This document shows positions 49,588 through 61,158 of a DNA stretch of 64,000 bases, one piece after another (position 1 is the stretch's first letter; the number at the start of each line of letters is the position of its first letter). The stretch is taken from assembly GCF_964355755.1 (NCBI RefSeq), contig NC_092677.1, positions 9,878,601 to 9,942,600 of the forward strand. Direction: 5' to 3'. Made by a program: the position numbers and the translations under genes. Under the pieces are notes generated by a model. That model was not told where the DNA came from, made no database searches, and saw only the letters and a program-made list of their open reading frames with translations. The stretch comes from Antedon mediterranea (lineage: Eukaryota; Echinodermata; Crinoidea; Comatulida; Antedonidae).

Positions 49588-51230
49588 AACAGACCAGTAA
49601 CTGCCAGAACATGCAACCAATCAATGTTGGTATGCTTTATGAAGGCAATTTTCAACCAGTAATATCTCTAAGCTTAGAACAAATGTAAATTCCATGTAGT
49701 GTAGTGGAGTATCACCATGTGGTATAGTTCTTCCCTACTAAGAATATAAAAGTTACATTATATTATAAGGAAATTTACAAATAAATTCATTTAGCTATAG
49801 AAAAGGAGTTATTACATAGAATTAATATAACATTGGCGTTTTGGCACATTTAGTTCTCCCCATTTTGTTTGCAGTAAGCATTTTATACCCAAGTAAAAAG
49901 AAGTTCAATTTATTTTACGACCGAATAGGCATAGAGAAGCATTTTGGGAGACCCTGTTTGGCATGTTCCATTGTGTGTATGTATATAAAATAATTTATAA
50001 TGAGTATTGTTTTTATGTAAAAAAAAATGTAGATCAATAGGTTTTGTTATGTTTATTGAGTTTGTGACCAAACAAAAACTGTCTATGCTGCAACACATTT
50101 CTACAAATGTGTCCCCAACCAGAAATTGATTTTTATGGTCCCTGAATTAGAATAGGGTAGCTTTTTCCTCTCCTTAGCAAAATGGTTTCTGTGTTGCAAT
50201 CCAGCAAAATATGTGGGTAGCGAATGATCGTTTATTGGGTACTGATATATCTGCCTGGGATACCACTAGGGTTGGGGTACTTAGTGGTTCTAACAATAAT
50301 TGTATGTAGATTTGCTATTGGTCAATTTATTATATACAATATAAACAAATTCATCATGGTGTTGGTGATTGTAGGTAACTGCTTATAAATACATTATTAA
50401 ATGTGGTAATTCCTTTGTTATGGTGTGTTCAAGTAGCAGAGGTTATATTACAGTGGTGTAAAAAGCATAAAGGAATATAACCTATAGTATTGCCAGAAAG
50501 CTTCCTACATTTCACCCAATTATATCATTTTATCCTTGTTATATTCATTATATTTGTGAAAGCAAAACACAAAATAATGCGATGCTGTTAACACCCCTTC
50601 CTCATAATAGAATATCCCTTCATATTCCTTTGCACAAGTACATTTTTTTGCGGCTTGTAGATGAATTTGATGGTTAAAACTGTAACAATGCCTTATTTTT
50701 GTATATATATACATATATATATACCAGGTGTATGTGCAATATATATTGTCTATTTTTATTTTATTTAGACTTTAATCTTAGTTTATGTTTGTTTAATCTT
50801 TTTTATTCGTCCTTTTTCAATCCGTCTATACTTTAACATCCAACCTGGTTGTTCTAAATATTGCAAAGGTTTTTCACCTTCTTGGATAATATTTAGTAGA
50901 AAAAATAGAATTATTTTTATTTGAGTCATACAGTATATTTTGCATATATTTATTTGATTTGCCGTTTGGTTAAACATTTGACCAAACATTTTTGGGATTT
51001 ATAATGCTCAAAAAAACTTTTTTTTTTTTAGAATTTTTGTTAATACAGTATTTAGGTCCAAGTTGGATCATGTATTGGTGCTTAAAAATGATGGAAGAAA
51101 TTAAACTAAAAGCTCTATGTGACAAGGCGTGTCAAGTTTATTTAATTGTAATGATCTTTGTCTATTTCCTGAAGCCACTAATTCAGTTTTAGCCTGGTCT
51201 ACAATTGAATCTTTTAAAAAATAACAAAAT
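49588..51230 (+). other. CBFA2T 3' UTR and downstream flank
   Basis: No further coding exon is seen. The first AATAAA after the stop is at 49780-49785, about 190 nt downstream. It could be the polyadenylation signal, but the downstream GU-rich element is weak and a longer UTR is possible. Confidence 0.5.
49780..49785 (+). promoter_or_regulatory. candidate polyadenylation signal AATAAA
   Basis: Canonical hexamer 193 nt after the CBFA2T stop codon. Use is not proven. Confidence 0.35.
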
Positions 51231-53050
51231 TGCTGTATATGACCATATATTGCGTTATCATAATCTTATAGTGCCATAGAAACCAGTTATGTTGAAAAAT
51301 AAAAAGGTGGAAAATTGGCTAATTTAACACAAAAAACCTGTACTTTAGTACAGGGATTTTTACCGAAAAATCGCCAAAATATCAAGTTTTTGAAATTCAA
51401 TTATGGAATAATATTGCTGTATATGACCATATATTGCTGTATATGACCATATATTGCTGTATATGACCATATATTGCTCTATATGACCATATATTGCTGT
51501 ATATGACCATATATTGCTGTATATGACCATATATTGCTATATATGACCATATATGGCTCTATATGACCATATATTGCTGTATATGACCATTGCTGTATAT
51601 GACCATATATTGCTGTATATGACCATATATTGCTGTATATGACCATATATTGCTGTATATGACCATATATTGCATTATCATCATCTTATAGTGCCATAGA
51701 AACCAGTTATGTCGAAAAATAAAAAGGTCGATTTTTACCAAAAAATGTCTAAAATATCCGAGCTTTTAAAATTTAATTATTATGGAATAATATTGCTGTA
51801 TATGACCATATATTGCTGTATATGACCATTGCTGTATATGACCATTGCTGTATATGACCATATATTGCTGTATATGACCATTGCTGTATATGACCATATA
51901 TTGCTGTATATGACCATATATTGCTGTATATGACCATATATTTCTGTATATGACCATATATTGCTGTATATGACCATATATTGCTGTATATGATCATATA
52001 TTGCTGTATATGACCATATATTGCTGTATATGACCATATATTGCTGTATATGACCATATATTGCTATATATGACCATATATTGCTGTATATGACCATATA
52101 TTGCTGTATATGACCTTATATTGCTTTATATGACCATATATTGCTGTATATGACCATATATTGCTGTATGTGACCAAATATTGCATTATCATCATCTTAT
52201 AGTGCCATAGAAACCAGTTATTTTGAAAAATAAAAAGGTGGAAAATTGGCTAATTTAAAAAAAAATCCCTGTACTATAGTATAGGGATTTTTACCGAAAA
52301 ATGGCCAAAATATCAAGTTTTTAAAATTCAATTATTATCGAATAATATTGCTGTATATGACCATATATTGCGTTATATATTGCTGTATATGACCATATAT
52401 TGCTGTATATGACCATATATTGCATTATCATCATCTTATAATGCCATAGAAACCAGTTCTGTCGAAAAATAAAAAGGTGGAAAATTGGCTAATTCGCGAA
52501 AAAATCCCTGTACTATAGTACAGGGATTTTTACCGAAAAATGGCCAAAATATCAAGTTTTTAAAATTCAATTATTATCGAATAATAATGCTGTATATTGC
52601 GTTATCATCATCTTTTAGTGCCATAGAAACCAGTTATGTTGAAAAATAAAAAGGTGGAAAATTGGCAAATTTAAAAAAAAATCCCTGTACTATAGTACAG
52701 GGATTTTTACCAAAAAATGTCTAAAATATCAAGCTTTTAAAATTTAATTATTATGGAATAATATTGCTGTATATGACCATATATTGCTGTATATGACCAT
52801 ATATTGCTGTATATGACCATATATTGCTATATATGACCATATATTGCTATATATGACCATATATTGCTGTATATGACCATATATTGCTATATATGACCAT
52901 TGCTGTATATGACCATATATTGCTGTATATGATCATATATTGCTGTATATGACCATATGTTGCATTATCATCATCTTATAGTGCCATAGAAACCAGTTAT
53001 GTTGACAAATAAAAAGGTGGAAAATTGGCTAATTTAAAAAAAAATCCCTG

Positions 53051-53328
53051 TATATGATGTAATGTGAAATTGAAATTGTGTAATAAATTAGAGATGTTTT
53101 TGTAAATACCAGTGGTTGGTGAGGAGGCACCAAAAGTTTTCCTGACGAAAAACTAACTTTAAGGGGGAGAGTGTTACGTGTGACGAGAGTCAGGTGTCAC
53201 ATGTCACATGCAAATGAATCAAGTCGCCGGTGGTCAAGTGGACGAATCAGAATGGAGCATGGTGGTGCGCGGTATTTTGGAAAGCTGGGTGTGTGATACA
53301 AAGAAGGGAGTCACTCAGGAGACAGGGC
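53051..53328 (+). mobile_element. LTR-retrotransposon-like fragment inserted in the satellite palindrome
   Basis: A non-satellite segment replaces the centre of one spacer palindrome: AATCCCTG on the left, AGGGATTTTT on the right. It contains a purine tract, AAGGGGGAGAG (53160-53170), directly followed by TGTTACGTGTGACGAG. This is the layout of a polypurine tract next to the TG start of a 3' LTR in Ty3-type elements. No gag or pol motif is present. The fragment is too short for a whole element and its class is uncertain. Confidence 0.45.
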
Positions 53329-53980
53329 CAGGGATTTTTACCGAAAAATGGCCAAAATATCAAGTTTTTAAAATTCAATTATTATCGAATAATATTGCTG
53401 TATATGACCATATATTGCGTTATATATTGCTGTATATGACCATATATTGCGTTATATATTGCTGTATATGACCATATATTGCTGTATATGACCATATATT
53501 GCATTATCATCATCTTTTAGTGCCATAGAAACCAGTTATGTTGAAAAATAAAAAGGTGGAAAATTGGCTAATTTAAAAAAAAATCCCTGTACTATAGTAC
53601 AGGGATTTTTACCAAAAAATGACTAAAATATCAAGCTTTTAAAATTCAATTATTATGGAATAATATTGCTGTATATGACCATATATTGCTGTATATGACC
53701 ATATATTGCTATATATGACCATATATTGCTATATATGACCATATATTGCTGTATATGACCATATATTGCTGTATATGACCATATATTGCTGTATATGACC
53801 ACATATTGCTATATATGACCATTATATTGCTGTATATGACCATATATTGCTATATATGACCATATATGGCTCTATATGACCATATATTGCTGTATATGAC
53901 CATATATATGACCATATATTGCTGTATATGACCATATATTTCTGTATGTGACCATATATTGTTGTATATGACCATATATT

Positions 53981-55263
53981 CAGGGGCGCAGCCAGCAAAG
54001 AATTAAAGGGGGGGTCAACAAGTATGTGAGTTTTTTGCGAGCGAAGCGAGCAACCATGGGCTGGGGGACAGGGGGCCGCCAAGGGCCCCCGGTTGGGGTC
54101 CAGGGGGCGAAGCCCCCTGGAAGCTTTGGCGGTCTAGGGCAATCTAGATCATTTGAATCGGTTTACGCACAAACAAATAGGACAATGTTAACACTAATAA
54201 ACTGAAACAAAGAAAACAAAAAACAACATTTTTATATTCCAGGCTGCCACAGACAAACACTTTTTTTCTTACTTGTTTGTTGATTTGTGTAGAGAGGCTG
54301 TAAACTCAGGAGGAATTATTTGAATTCCTCCCTTTTCACCAATACAAAAGTTGCATGAAATGAAGAGTAGAGATGCAAAAGTTTGAAAAAAGATATTAGA
54401 ATGATAGCATGGAGTGATATATTATTGAGAACCGTAAGGTTATAGAGTTCATACACTGTGCAAGTCCAAGAAGCTATCTTGGCTCCGTGTGTATGTGAGA
54501 CGCTTATCATACCAAGTACATACAATATTTTGTTTAAAAATATACCTATTTTGTTCGAATGTATAGTATAGGTGATAGCTTATACATAATTGTAATAACT
54601 AACTTCTAAATTATTATCATACATTTTACGTTAGTTACTATAACGGCGCTCTAGACATCTCGTGATGCATCTTTAAACATAAGTTTGGAACATTCTTCTT
54701 GGCTTGGAGACAGAATTCGCGAATGACATTCTCTGTATTAATGTTCATGTTAAAGTGTATGTTCATGAGGCACAATCCCGAAAGCTGCTCATAAGACATG
54801 TAATTTCGCAAACAGGTTTTCGTTCTCCATAAAGTCGAAAAACTCCTCTCAGCTTCAGCAGACGTTACGGGCATAGGCCTACGCGATTAGAAGAAGTGCA
54901 CGCACATTCGGGAACACATCTGGATCCGCTAATTTTACACAGTCGCTTCCATCACTGAAGCTCGGAATGAAGATGTTCGTGTCTTGGCAGATCATCGTAC
55001 CAAATTCAAGTTCCTTGAAGACTTCTTCAACATTACACTTCGATAGACTTGGGTGCTACGCCAAATATGTTAGAGCATGGCCTGTTATCGGCAGAAATGG
55101 GTTTTTAACTCGGTTTGTTGATTTGGTAATACTGCTCGGTAGTAATCTTCCACAGTATCTCCAGGATGATTTGATCTGTATTGTTGTCTCATGTTTTTAT
55201 TTATTTTTTCTAAAAAAAAGGGGGGGTCAGGACCCCGTGACCCCCCCACTGGCTGCGCCCCTG
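53981..55263. mobile_element. hAT-superfamily element inserted in the satellite (1283 bp)
   Basis: The left end CAGGGGCGCAGCCAG is the reverse complement of the right end CTGGCTGCGCCCCTG apart from one base. Inner sequences also mirror (GGGGGGGTC near both ends). The flanking satellite units fit together if ATATT was duplicated (53976-53980 and 55264-55268). That is shorter than the 8 bp expected of hAT, perhaps altered by later satellite recombination. It carries a decayed hAT transposase C-terminus on the minus strand and GC-rich ends related to the element at 14103-15406. Confidence 0.85.
54638..55230 (-). pseudogene. decayed hAT transposase, C-terminal region
   Basis: On the minus strand, HPGDTVEDYYR (near 55190) resembles the region before the dimerisation domain. 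LADPDVFPNVRALLLIA follows in another frame, and MPVTSAEAERSFSTLWRTKT (54874 downwards) is the signature of the hAT C-terminal dimerisation domain, ending with the KTCLRNYMSYEQLSGLCLMN part. Stops and at least one frameshift separate the pieces (for example the TAG just before 54874), and the DDE core and BED finger are missing. It is inactive. It most resembles the ZMYM1-like branch of hAT proteins known from animals. Confidence 0.8.
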
Positions 55264-57425
55264 ATATTGCTGTATATGACCATATATTGCTATATATGAC
55301 CATATATTGCTATATATGACCATATATTGCTATATATGACCATATATTGCTGTATATGACCATATATTGCTGTATATGACCATATATTGCTGTATATGAC
55401 CATATATTGCTGTATATGACCATATATTGCTGTATATGACCATATATTGCATTATCATCATCTTATAGTGCCATAGAAACCAGTTATGTTGAAAAATAAA
55501 AAGGTGGAAAATTGGCTAATTTAAAAAAAAATCCCTGTACTATAGTACAGGGATTTTTACCGAAAAATGGCCAAAATATCAAGTTTTTAAAATTCAATTA
55601 TTATCGATTAATATTGCTGTATATGACCATATATTGCGTTATATATTGCTGTATATGACCATATATTGCATTATCATCATCTTATAGTGCCATAGAAACC
55701 AGTTATGTTGAAAAATAAAAAGGTGGAAAATTGGCTAATTTAAAAAAAAATCCCTGTACTATAGTACAGGGATTTTTACCAAAAAAATGGCTAAAATATC
55801 AAGCTTTTAAAATTCAATTATTATGGAATAATATTGCTGTATATGACCATATATTGCTGTATATGACCATATATTGCTATATATGACCATATATTGCTAT
55901 ATATGACCATATATTGCTATATATGACCATATATTGCTGTATATGACCATATATTGCTGTATATGACCATATATTGCTGTATATGACCATATATTGATGT
56001 ATATGACCATTGCTTTATATGACCATATATTGCTGTATATGACCATATATTGCTATATATGGCCATATATTGCTGTATATGACCATATATTGCTGTATAT
56101 GACCATATATTGCTGTATATGACCATATATTGCTGTATATTACCATATATTGCATTATCATCATCTTATAGTGCTATAGAAACCAGTTATGTTGAAAAAT
56201 AAAAAGGTGGAAAATTGGCTAATTTAAAAAAAAATCCCTGTACTATAGTACAGGGATTTTTACCAAAAAAATGGCTAAAATATCAAGCTTTTAAAATTCA
56301 ATTATTATGGAATAATATTGCTGTATATGACCATATATTGCTGTATATGACCATATATTGCTATATATGACCATATATTGCTATATATGACCATATATTG
56401 CTATATATGACCATATATTGCTGTATATGACCATATATTGCTGTATATGACCATATATTGATGTATATGACCATTGCTTTATATGACCATATATTGCTGT
56501 ATATGACCATATATTGCTATATATGGCCATATATTGCTGTATATGACCATATATTGCTGTATATGACCATATATTGCTGTATATGACCATATATTGCTGT
56601 ATATGACCATATATTGCATTATCATCATCTTATAGTGCCATAGAAACCAGTTATGTTGAAAAATAAAAAGGTGGAAAATTGGCTAATTTAAAAAAAAATC
56701 CCTGTACTATAGTACAGGGATTTTTACCGAAAAATGGCCAAAATATCAAGTTTTTAAAATTCAATTATTATCGAATAATATTGCTGTAATGACCATATAT
56801 TGCGTTATATATTGCTGTATATGACAATATATTGCTGTATATGACCATATATTGCATTATCATCATCTTATAGTGCCATAGAAACCAGTTCTGTCGAAAA
56901 ATAAAAAGGTGGAAAATTGGCTAATTTAAAAAAAAATCCCTGTACTATAGTACAGGGATTTTTACCGAAAAATGGCCAAAATATCAAGTTTTTAAAATTC
57001 AATTATTATCGAATAATAATGCTGTATATGACCATATATTGCGTTATCATCATCTTTTAGTGCCATAGAAACCAGTTATGTTGAAAAATAAAAAGGTGGA
57101 AAATTGGCTAATTTAAAAAAAAATCCCTGTACTATACTACAGGGATTTTTACCAAAAAATAGCTAAAATATCAAGCTTTTAAAATTCAATTATTATGGAA
57201 TAATATTGCTGTATATGACCATATATTGCTGTATATGACCATATATTGCTGTATATGACCATATATTTCTGTATATGACCATATATTGCTGTATATGACC
57301 ATATATTTCTGTATATGACCATATATTGCTGTATATGACCATATATTGCTGTATATGACCATATATTGCTGTATATGACCATACATTGCTGTATATGACC
57401 ATATATTGCATTATAGTGAAAAATA

Positions 57426-58157
57426 ATAGGGTCGAAAATTGGCTAATAAAAAAAAAAATACTAACATGGATATTTTTTAAAAAATGTCCAAAATATCAAG
57501 TTTTGAAAATTAAATTATTATGCAATTATGTTATACACTCAAATAGAGCAATTTTTAATGAAAAAATAGCAGACAGACATTTTAAACTTATTTTTTAAAA
57601 TGAAAATGATGATGTATATTTCAAATTAAATTGATAAATTCAAGAATATTCTGTACCATTGGCATAAAATCTATCTGTTGTATTGACATTTTGAAACTTC
57701 ACCTTAGCATGAGTGTGGTGAGTAGTAGAGTAGAACTAATTTTAAAAAGGGGGCAACCTCCAATAAATTGCAAAGGTTTTGGTGAAACCTTATTTCTACT
57801 CTACTAGAGATAACAGCTCAAAGGTTCTCATCCCTCATGTACCTTAACTACATTGTTACCAGCCTATAGTTTAACACCTCAAGACAAGCAAGGATTCAAG
57901 GCTCACTCGCTCCATGATTCTGGTGGTAAATTCTTCCTAAACCTAGTACATCTTTCGAGACAAGTAGTGGGTTACCTTAGTGTCGTAGACAGACAAGAAA
58001 GTGGGTTAGAATTGGCAGAACTGACAGGATGTACTGTAGTTCAAAAGTGTAACATCTTAAAGTCCACGGCACTATGAGCAACAATTGTTAGGCGCTGAAT
58101 AAGCTGATATTATTATTATTACCTAGTTCCAAGGAAGTTGGTTTACAATTGAATGCT
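57426..58157. other. intergenic, between the satellite and the FG-GAP gene
   Basis: No coding feature is supported; the 74-codon + strand ORF at 57853-58077 has no recognisable domain. The region should contain the 3' UTR of the minus-strand gene. An (ATT)n run lies near 58111-58121. Confidence 0.5.
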
Positions 58158-58326
58158 TCATTCATCACTCTCTTTGTCGTCAACATAGTATTCATCAAAT
58201 GAGCAGAGAGCTGTTAATCCTGCAACGACTAGAACCAATAAAACACTCAGTGCGGCGGTGTACCAGAAACCGGTTTGTCGTTTCATCTGGAATCCAAAAT
58301 AGCTGGACATAGTTTGCTGGTCGGTT
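58158..58326 (-). CDS. last exon of an FG-GAP-repeat type I membrane protein
   Basis: The acceptor on the minus strand is ATCTTTCAG|AACC; the exon ends at TGA (58158-58160). It enters in phase 2 and completes the Gly codon of the previous exon. It encodes TDQQTMSSYFGFQMKRQ, then one hydrophobic segment, FWYTAALSVLLVLVVAGLTA, and a short acidic tail ending YYVDDKESDE. A membrane anchor just after an FG-GAP repeat, with a short tail, implies a single-pass protein with the repeats on the extracytoplasmic side. I recognise the architecture, shared with FG-GAP proteins of plants and invertebrates, but not a named gene. Confidence 0.8.
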
Positions 58327-58867
58327 CTGAAAGATTGTGCAATAAATTACCATTATTAAGCCTTGATCGCACTGAATTGAACTTGATCAAATTAAACAAT
58401 TTGTCAGCTATCTTGACCAAAAAAAGTCCAATCCAAACACTGGTTATAATTCTATTGGAGTTAAATTAACCAGGACCAACGATTAATTTTGGTAAAACTA
58501 ACCACACCATGTTGCACACAGGATCAACAGCTTAACATCTCATCTCATGGTATTCTAGTGGTTATTTAGTGATTATTTTGAATAAGATTTCGAGATTACA
58601 GGTTTAGGGCCAGCCTTCATTCAGGTAATTTAAGATGTAGGCTAGGCCTAAGTTACCAACACTATGCCTACACAAAGCCTGATCGAGGCCCATGTACTCG
58701 CATACCGGTGCAATAGCACCAAGCGCACTAGATAACAGAGGTCACAAGGACATGAATGTCTACTTCAATGTTCATATACCTGTCGACGAGTACAAGTTGA
58801 CTTACAACCCATGTGAATATGAACATGTTCATTTAAACTATTTTTGATGAGAAATAACTTTGTTTAC

Positions 58868-59031
58868 CCTGATATGCATTCAACTATAAAATCATTCCAT
58901 CCGTCATTATCAAAATCACCAATAACCACATCTGATGTTGGTTGACATGGCAATGAATGGTGAGCTAAAATAGTGCCATCTATGAGAGAAACAACAGCGA
59001 TTGCATCCCATCCAGCGACAATGGCGGCGTC
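58868..59031 (-). CDS. penultimate exon of the FG-GAP-repeat membrane protein
   Basis: The acceptor is TTTAATTTTCAG|GACG and the donor CAGG|GTAAAC. 164 nt, phase 0 in and phase 2 out. It encodes DAAIVAGWDAIAVVSLIDGT, a strand-rich propeller blade, then VVIGDFDNDGWNDFIV, which has the DxDNDGxxD calcium-loop motif typical of FG-GAP/VCBS repeats in integrin-like beta propellers. The reading frame continues into the exon at 58158-58326. Upstream exons should lie at higher coordinates but I did not find them before 64000, so either the next intron is long or they are missed. The gene is convergent with CBFA2T. Confidence 0.85.
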
Positions 59032-59818
59032 CTGAAAATTAAAAAAAACACATATATTTGTAGGTGTCAAGTTTTTCTTCTTGTTTTTGTATTGTTTTAC
59101 TATTTCTTATTGTTTATTATTCTTGTATTATTTGTCTTACCATTATTGAATAAATGTTATTGATATTATTGATATATTACTTTATCTTCTGTTATGAAGT
59201 TAAGATCACTGAATATGAAATATTTCATCACATGCAAAAACAGAAAACAAAATAAGATATAAGGCCAAGTTATTATAGTTTTATGTCGGGATTTGAATAT
59301 ATTAGTTAGCAGTCAATCAAAGCTCACACATTTTCTCACAATAAATTAAATACATGAATTATATACAATTGCCAAATTTTAATTAGAAAGGACTAAATAA
59401 TAAATGCAATACATTATCATTTACTTTAGCCAAGAAGCTGGTATTGGCCACGTGTCTTTTGAAAGTCGTATGCCAAATCGAGAGATTAAAAATCCTGGTA
59501 CCGTACTCTGTGTTGTTGAACTTGATGGTTTAATTATTTTGCCTTTTTTTGTCGTTATTTGTATAAGTATAATTCTTTCAATAACTATTTGGTTTTTTTA
59601 AACTTATCTTTTAAATCTTATCTTTCTGACATAATTTTGCTTGGAAAGGAGGGTTTCTTTTCTAATATAGTAACTCAAATAATTTGTTAGAATTAAACTT
59701 TTAAATCAATGACAATGTTTTCATTACAATTACAAAATATAAAACAAACACTAAGAAAATGATTGGAATATGTGGCAAAATGCAGATATCAACAGATGTT
59801 GGGTTACTTAATACTATA
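59032..59818. other. intron of the FG-GAP gene, no features
   Basis: AT-rich; the + strand ORF at 59404-59601 shows no domain. Confidence 0.45.
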
Positions 59819-60010
59819 AAGCTCTGTTTACACTATCAAACTAATTTTTGATGTGCCCAAATATGGTAGTGATATGCCCAAATATGGTAGTGATATGTTT
59901 TTGATGTGCCCAAATATGGTAGTGATATGCCCAAATATGGTAGTGATATGCCCAAATATGGTAGTGATATGCCCAAATATGGTAGTGATATGCCCAAATA
60001 TGGTACTAAT
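59819..60010. mobile_element. MITE-like element with expanded 21-22-bp internal repeat
   Basis: After TA it starts AAGCTCTGTTTACACTATC, as in the copy at 28778. It then carries about seven copies of ATGCCCAAATATGGTAGTG with the link ATAT, one of them preceded by a duplicated TTTTTGATGTGCCC. The right terminus is not preserved. The same core unit appears inverted at 28836-28886, so the minisatellite grew inside a mobile element. Confidence 0.7.
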
Positions 60011-60550
60011 ATGACATCATCCTAACTTTCAACAGTGAAAGTAGTTTCTACAGTAAAAGGTTTTTTTAAAGTAAAATTGCCTTTCTAAAATGTGATTTAA
60101 ATAATAATAATAATTCAGTTAAATTTACTGGTTGAAAAATGAAGCAAAACAAGCCGTTCTAAAATAATACATTTGAAACACTATCTTTGTTTGGTACTAC
60201 AAGTATGTAAATGCTGCCAAAACAAAGAACTATAAAAAATCAGTATTGGTAAAAAGACTGGGTCTAGCAAGTGCACAAAGTTTTCCAAACAAAGACATTT
60301 AATGAATATACATTTATTATAAATCATTAAAAGTGAATATATAGCACTAATAAAATGTTCCGATTCGATCATAGACTCAATCAGATGTAATAATTAAAGT
60401 CAATGTTATAAAAATAAAGTTTAAATGTTCAAAACTAGTGTGTAGCACTTCCATAATTAAGCAAAACTGTATCAGCTTTTATACCTGATTAAGATAGTGT
60501 AATCTCTTGTTAACATATACACACAACCCTATACACACACACCTGATTTA

Positions 60551-60668
60551 AAGCCAATTTACACAGACGAGCCAAAACAGTAAGAAGAAAAACGCAGAGT
60601 AGACAGGCGGTTTCAACTCTACGTAGGTTTTCCACTTACCATTACTGCTTGTCTATGTAAATTGGCCT
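60551..60668. mobile_element. 118-bp foldback MITE A (TA-flanked)
   Basis: The left end AAGCCAATTTACACAGACGA matches the reverse complement of the right end (TCTATGTAAATTGGCCT) with few mismatches. Both sides have TA. This fits a Tc1/mariner-type MITE; it shares ends with MITE B at 61159. Confidence 0.75.
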
Positions 60669-60721
60669 TACGCTACATTTCAAAATAATAAAATAGAAAA
60701 TGGAGAATTGTGATATGTGAA

Positions 60722-60950
60722 TAATAATAATACACAAAGCCTCTAAGCGCTTCATCCAGTCATTTTTTGGATCAAACACGTCTGGAAACATACTCCCATA
60801 ATGTTGCAGCACAGTTGTGTTTTGCACACTTGGGTGGAGAGATGCAATGTAAGTAAAGTATATTGCCTAAGGATACAAGATTCGAACTTATGATCTCACG
60901 ATCAATAGTCCAACGTCCAACACACTGGATCACACGCCCTTGATGAATGT
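60722..60950 (-). mobile_element. tRNA-derived SINE
   Basis: On the minus strand it starts near GGGCGTGTGATCCAGTGTG (A-box region, about 60949-60930) and has a B box AAGTTCGAATC (60878-60889). It continues through TTGCATCTCTCCACCCAAGT and GAAGCGCTTAGAGGC, and ends in a (TTA)n tail at 60721-60733. This head-body-ATT tail layout is classical for animal SINEs. The ORFs across it (60642-60827, 60772-61122) are by-products. Confidence 0.8.
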
Positions 60951-61158
60951 TCGCAATTCTTAATATATAAGTGACTGTGGAAAAGGGTTGGGTTAAGGAA
61001 CAAAAGAAACTGACATCCTTTGGCCTAAAAGTGGTCCAGAATTGGGATCCTGGTCCGGATTGGCTCCTAAATTTTTGTGACCACATATTTTTCGTTTTTG
61101 ATGTTATCCAGCTGAAGAACACACAAACAAATATCGCAGATAAAAATATAACCTATTA

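Larger units (their letters stand above)
51231..57425. repeat. composite satellite: 20-bp near-palindromic units alternating with a roughly 190-bp spacer
   Basis: The basic unit is GCTGTATATGACCATATATT. Its core, TATATG-AC-CATATA, is palindromic except for the central two bases. Blocks of 1 to about 20 units alternate with a spacer containing TTATCATCATCTTATAGTGC, CATAGAAACCAGTTATGTTG, AAAAAGGTGGAAAATTGGC, usually a perfect 32-bp palindrome centred on CCCTGTACTATAGTACAGGG, and CAAAATATCAAGTTTTTAAA. Spacers occur near 51271, 51691, 52201, 52441, 52617, 52980, 53520, 55466, 55687, 56171, 56635, 56873 and 57060, with a truncated one at 57408. The block 55800-56160 is almost duplicated at 56265-56610. 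ORFs such as IQQYMVIYSNIWSYTAIYGH are by-products. Confidence 0.95.

Noticed and set aside
49307-49600. 97-codon ORF starting [11 protein letters not shown]
   Set aside because: Shadow frame of the MYND-encoding exon 10, which is read in another frame with conserved zinc ligands.
51421-51660. Regular repeats resembling a CRISPR array
   Set aside because: The units are directly adjacent without unique spacers, the genome is animal with introns, and no cas genes are present.
51559-57411. Multiple overlapping ORFs of the type MVIYSNIWSYTAIYGHIQQY
   Set aside because: They are translations of the 20-bp satellite, open in several frames because the unit lacks stops on the minus strand. No start context, splice logic or independent composition supports a protein.
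60642-61122. Minus-strand ORFs (61 and 116 codons) as exons of the FG-GAP gene
   Set aside because: They lie across a SINE with A and B boxes and an ATT tail; the peptides have no FG-GAP pattern.
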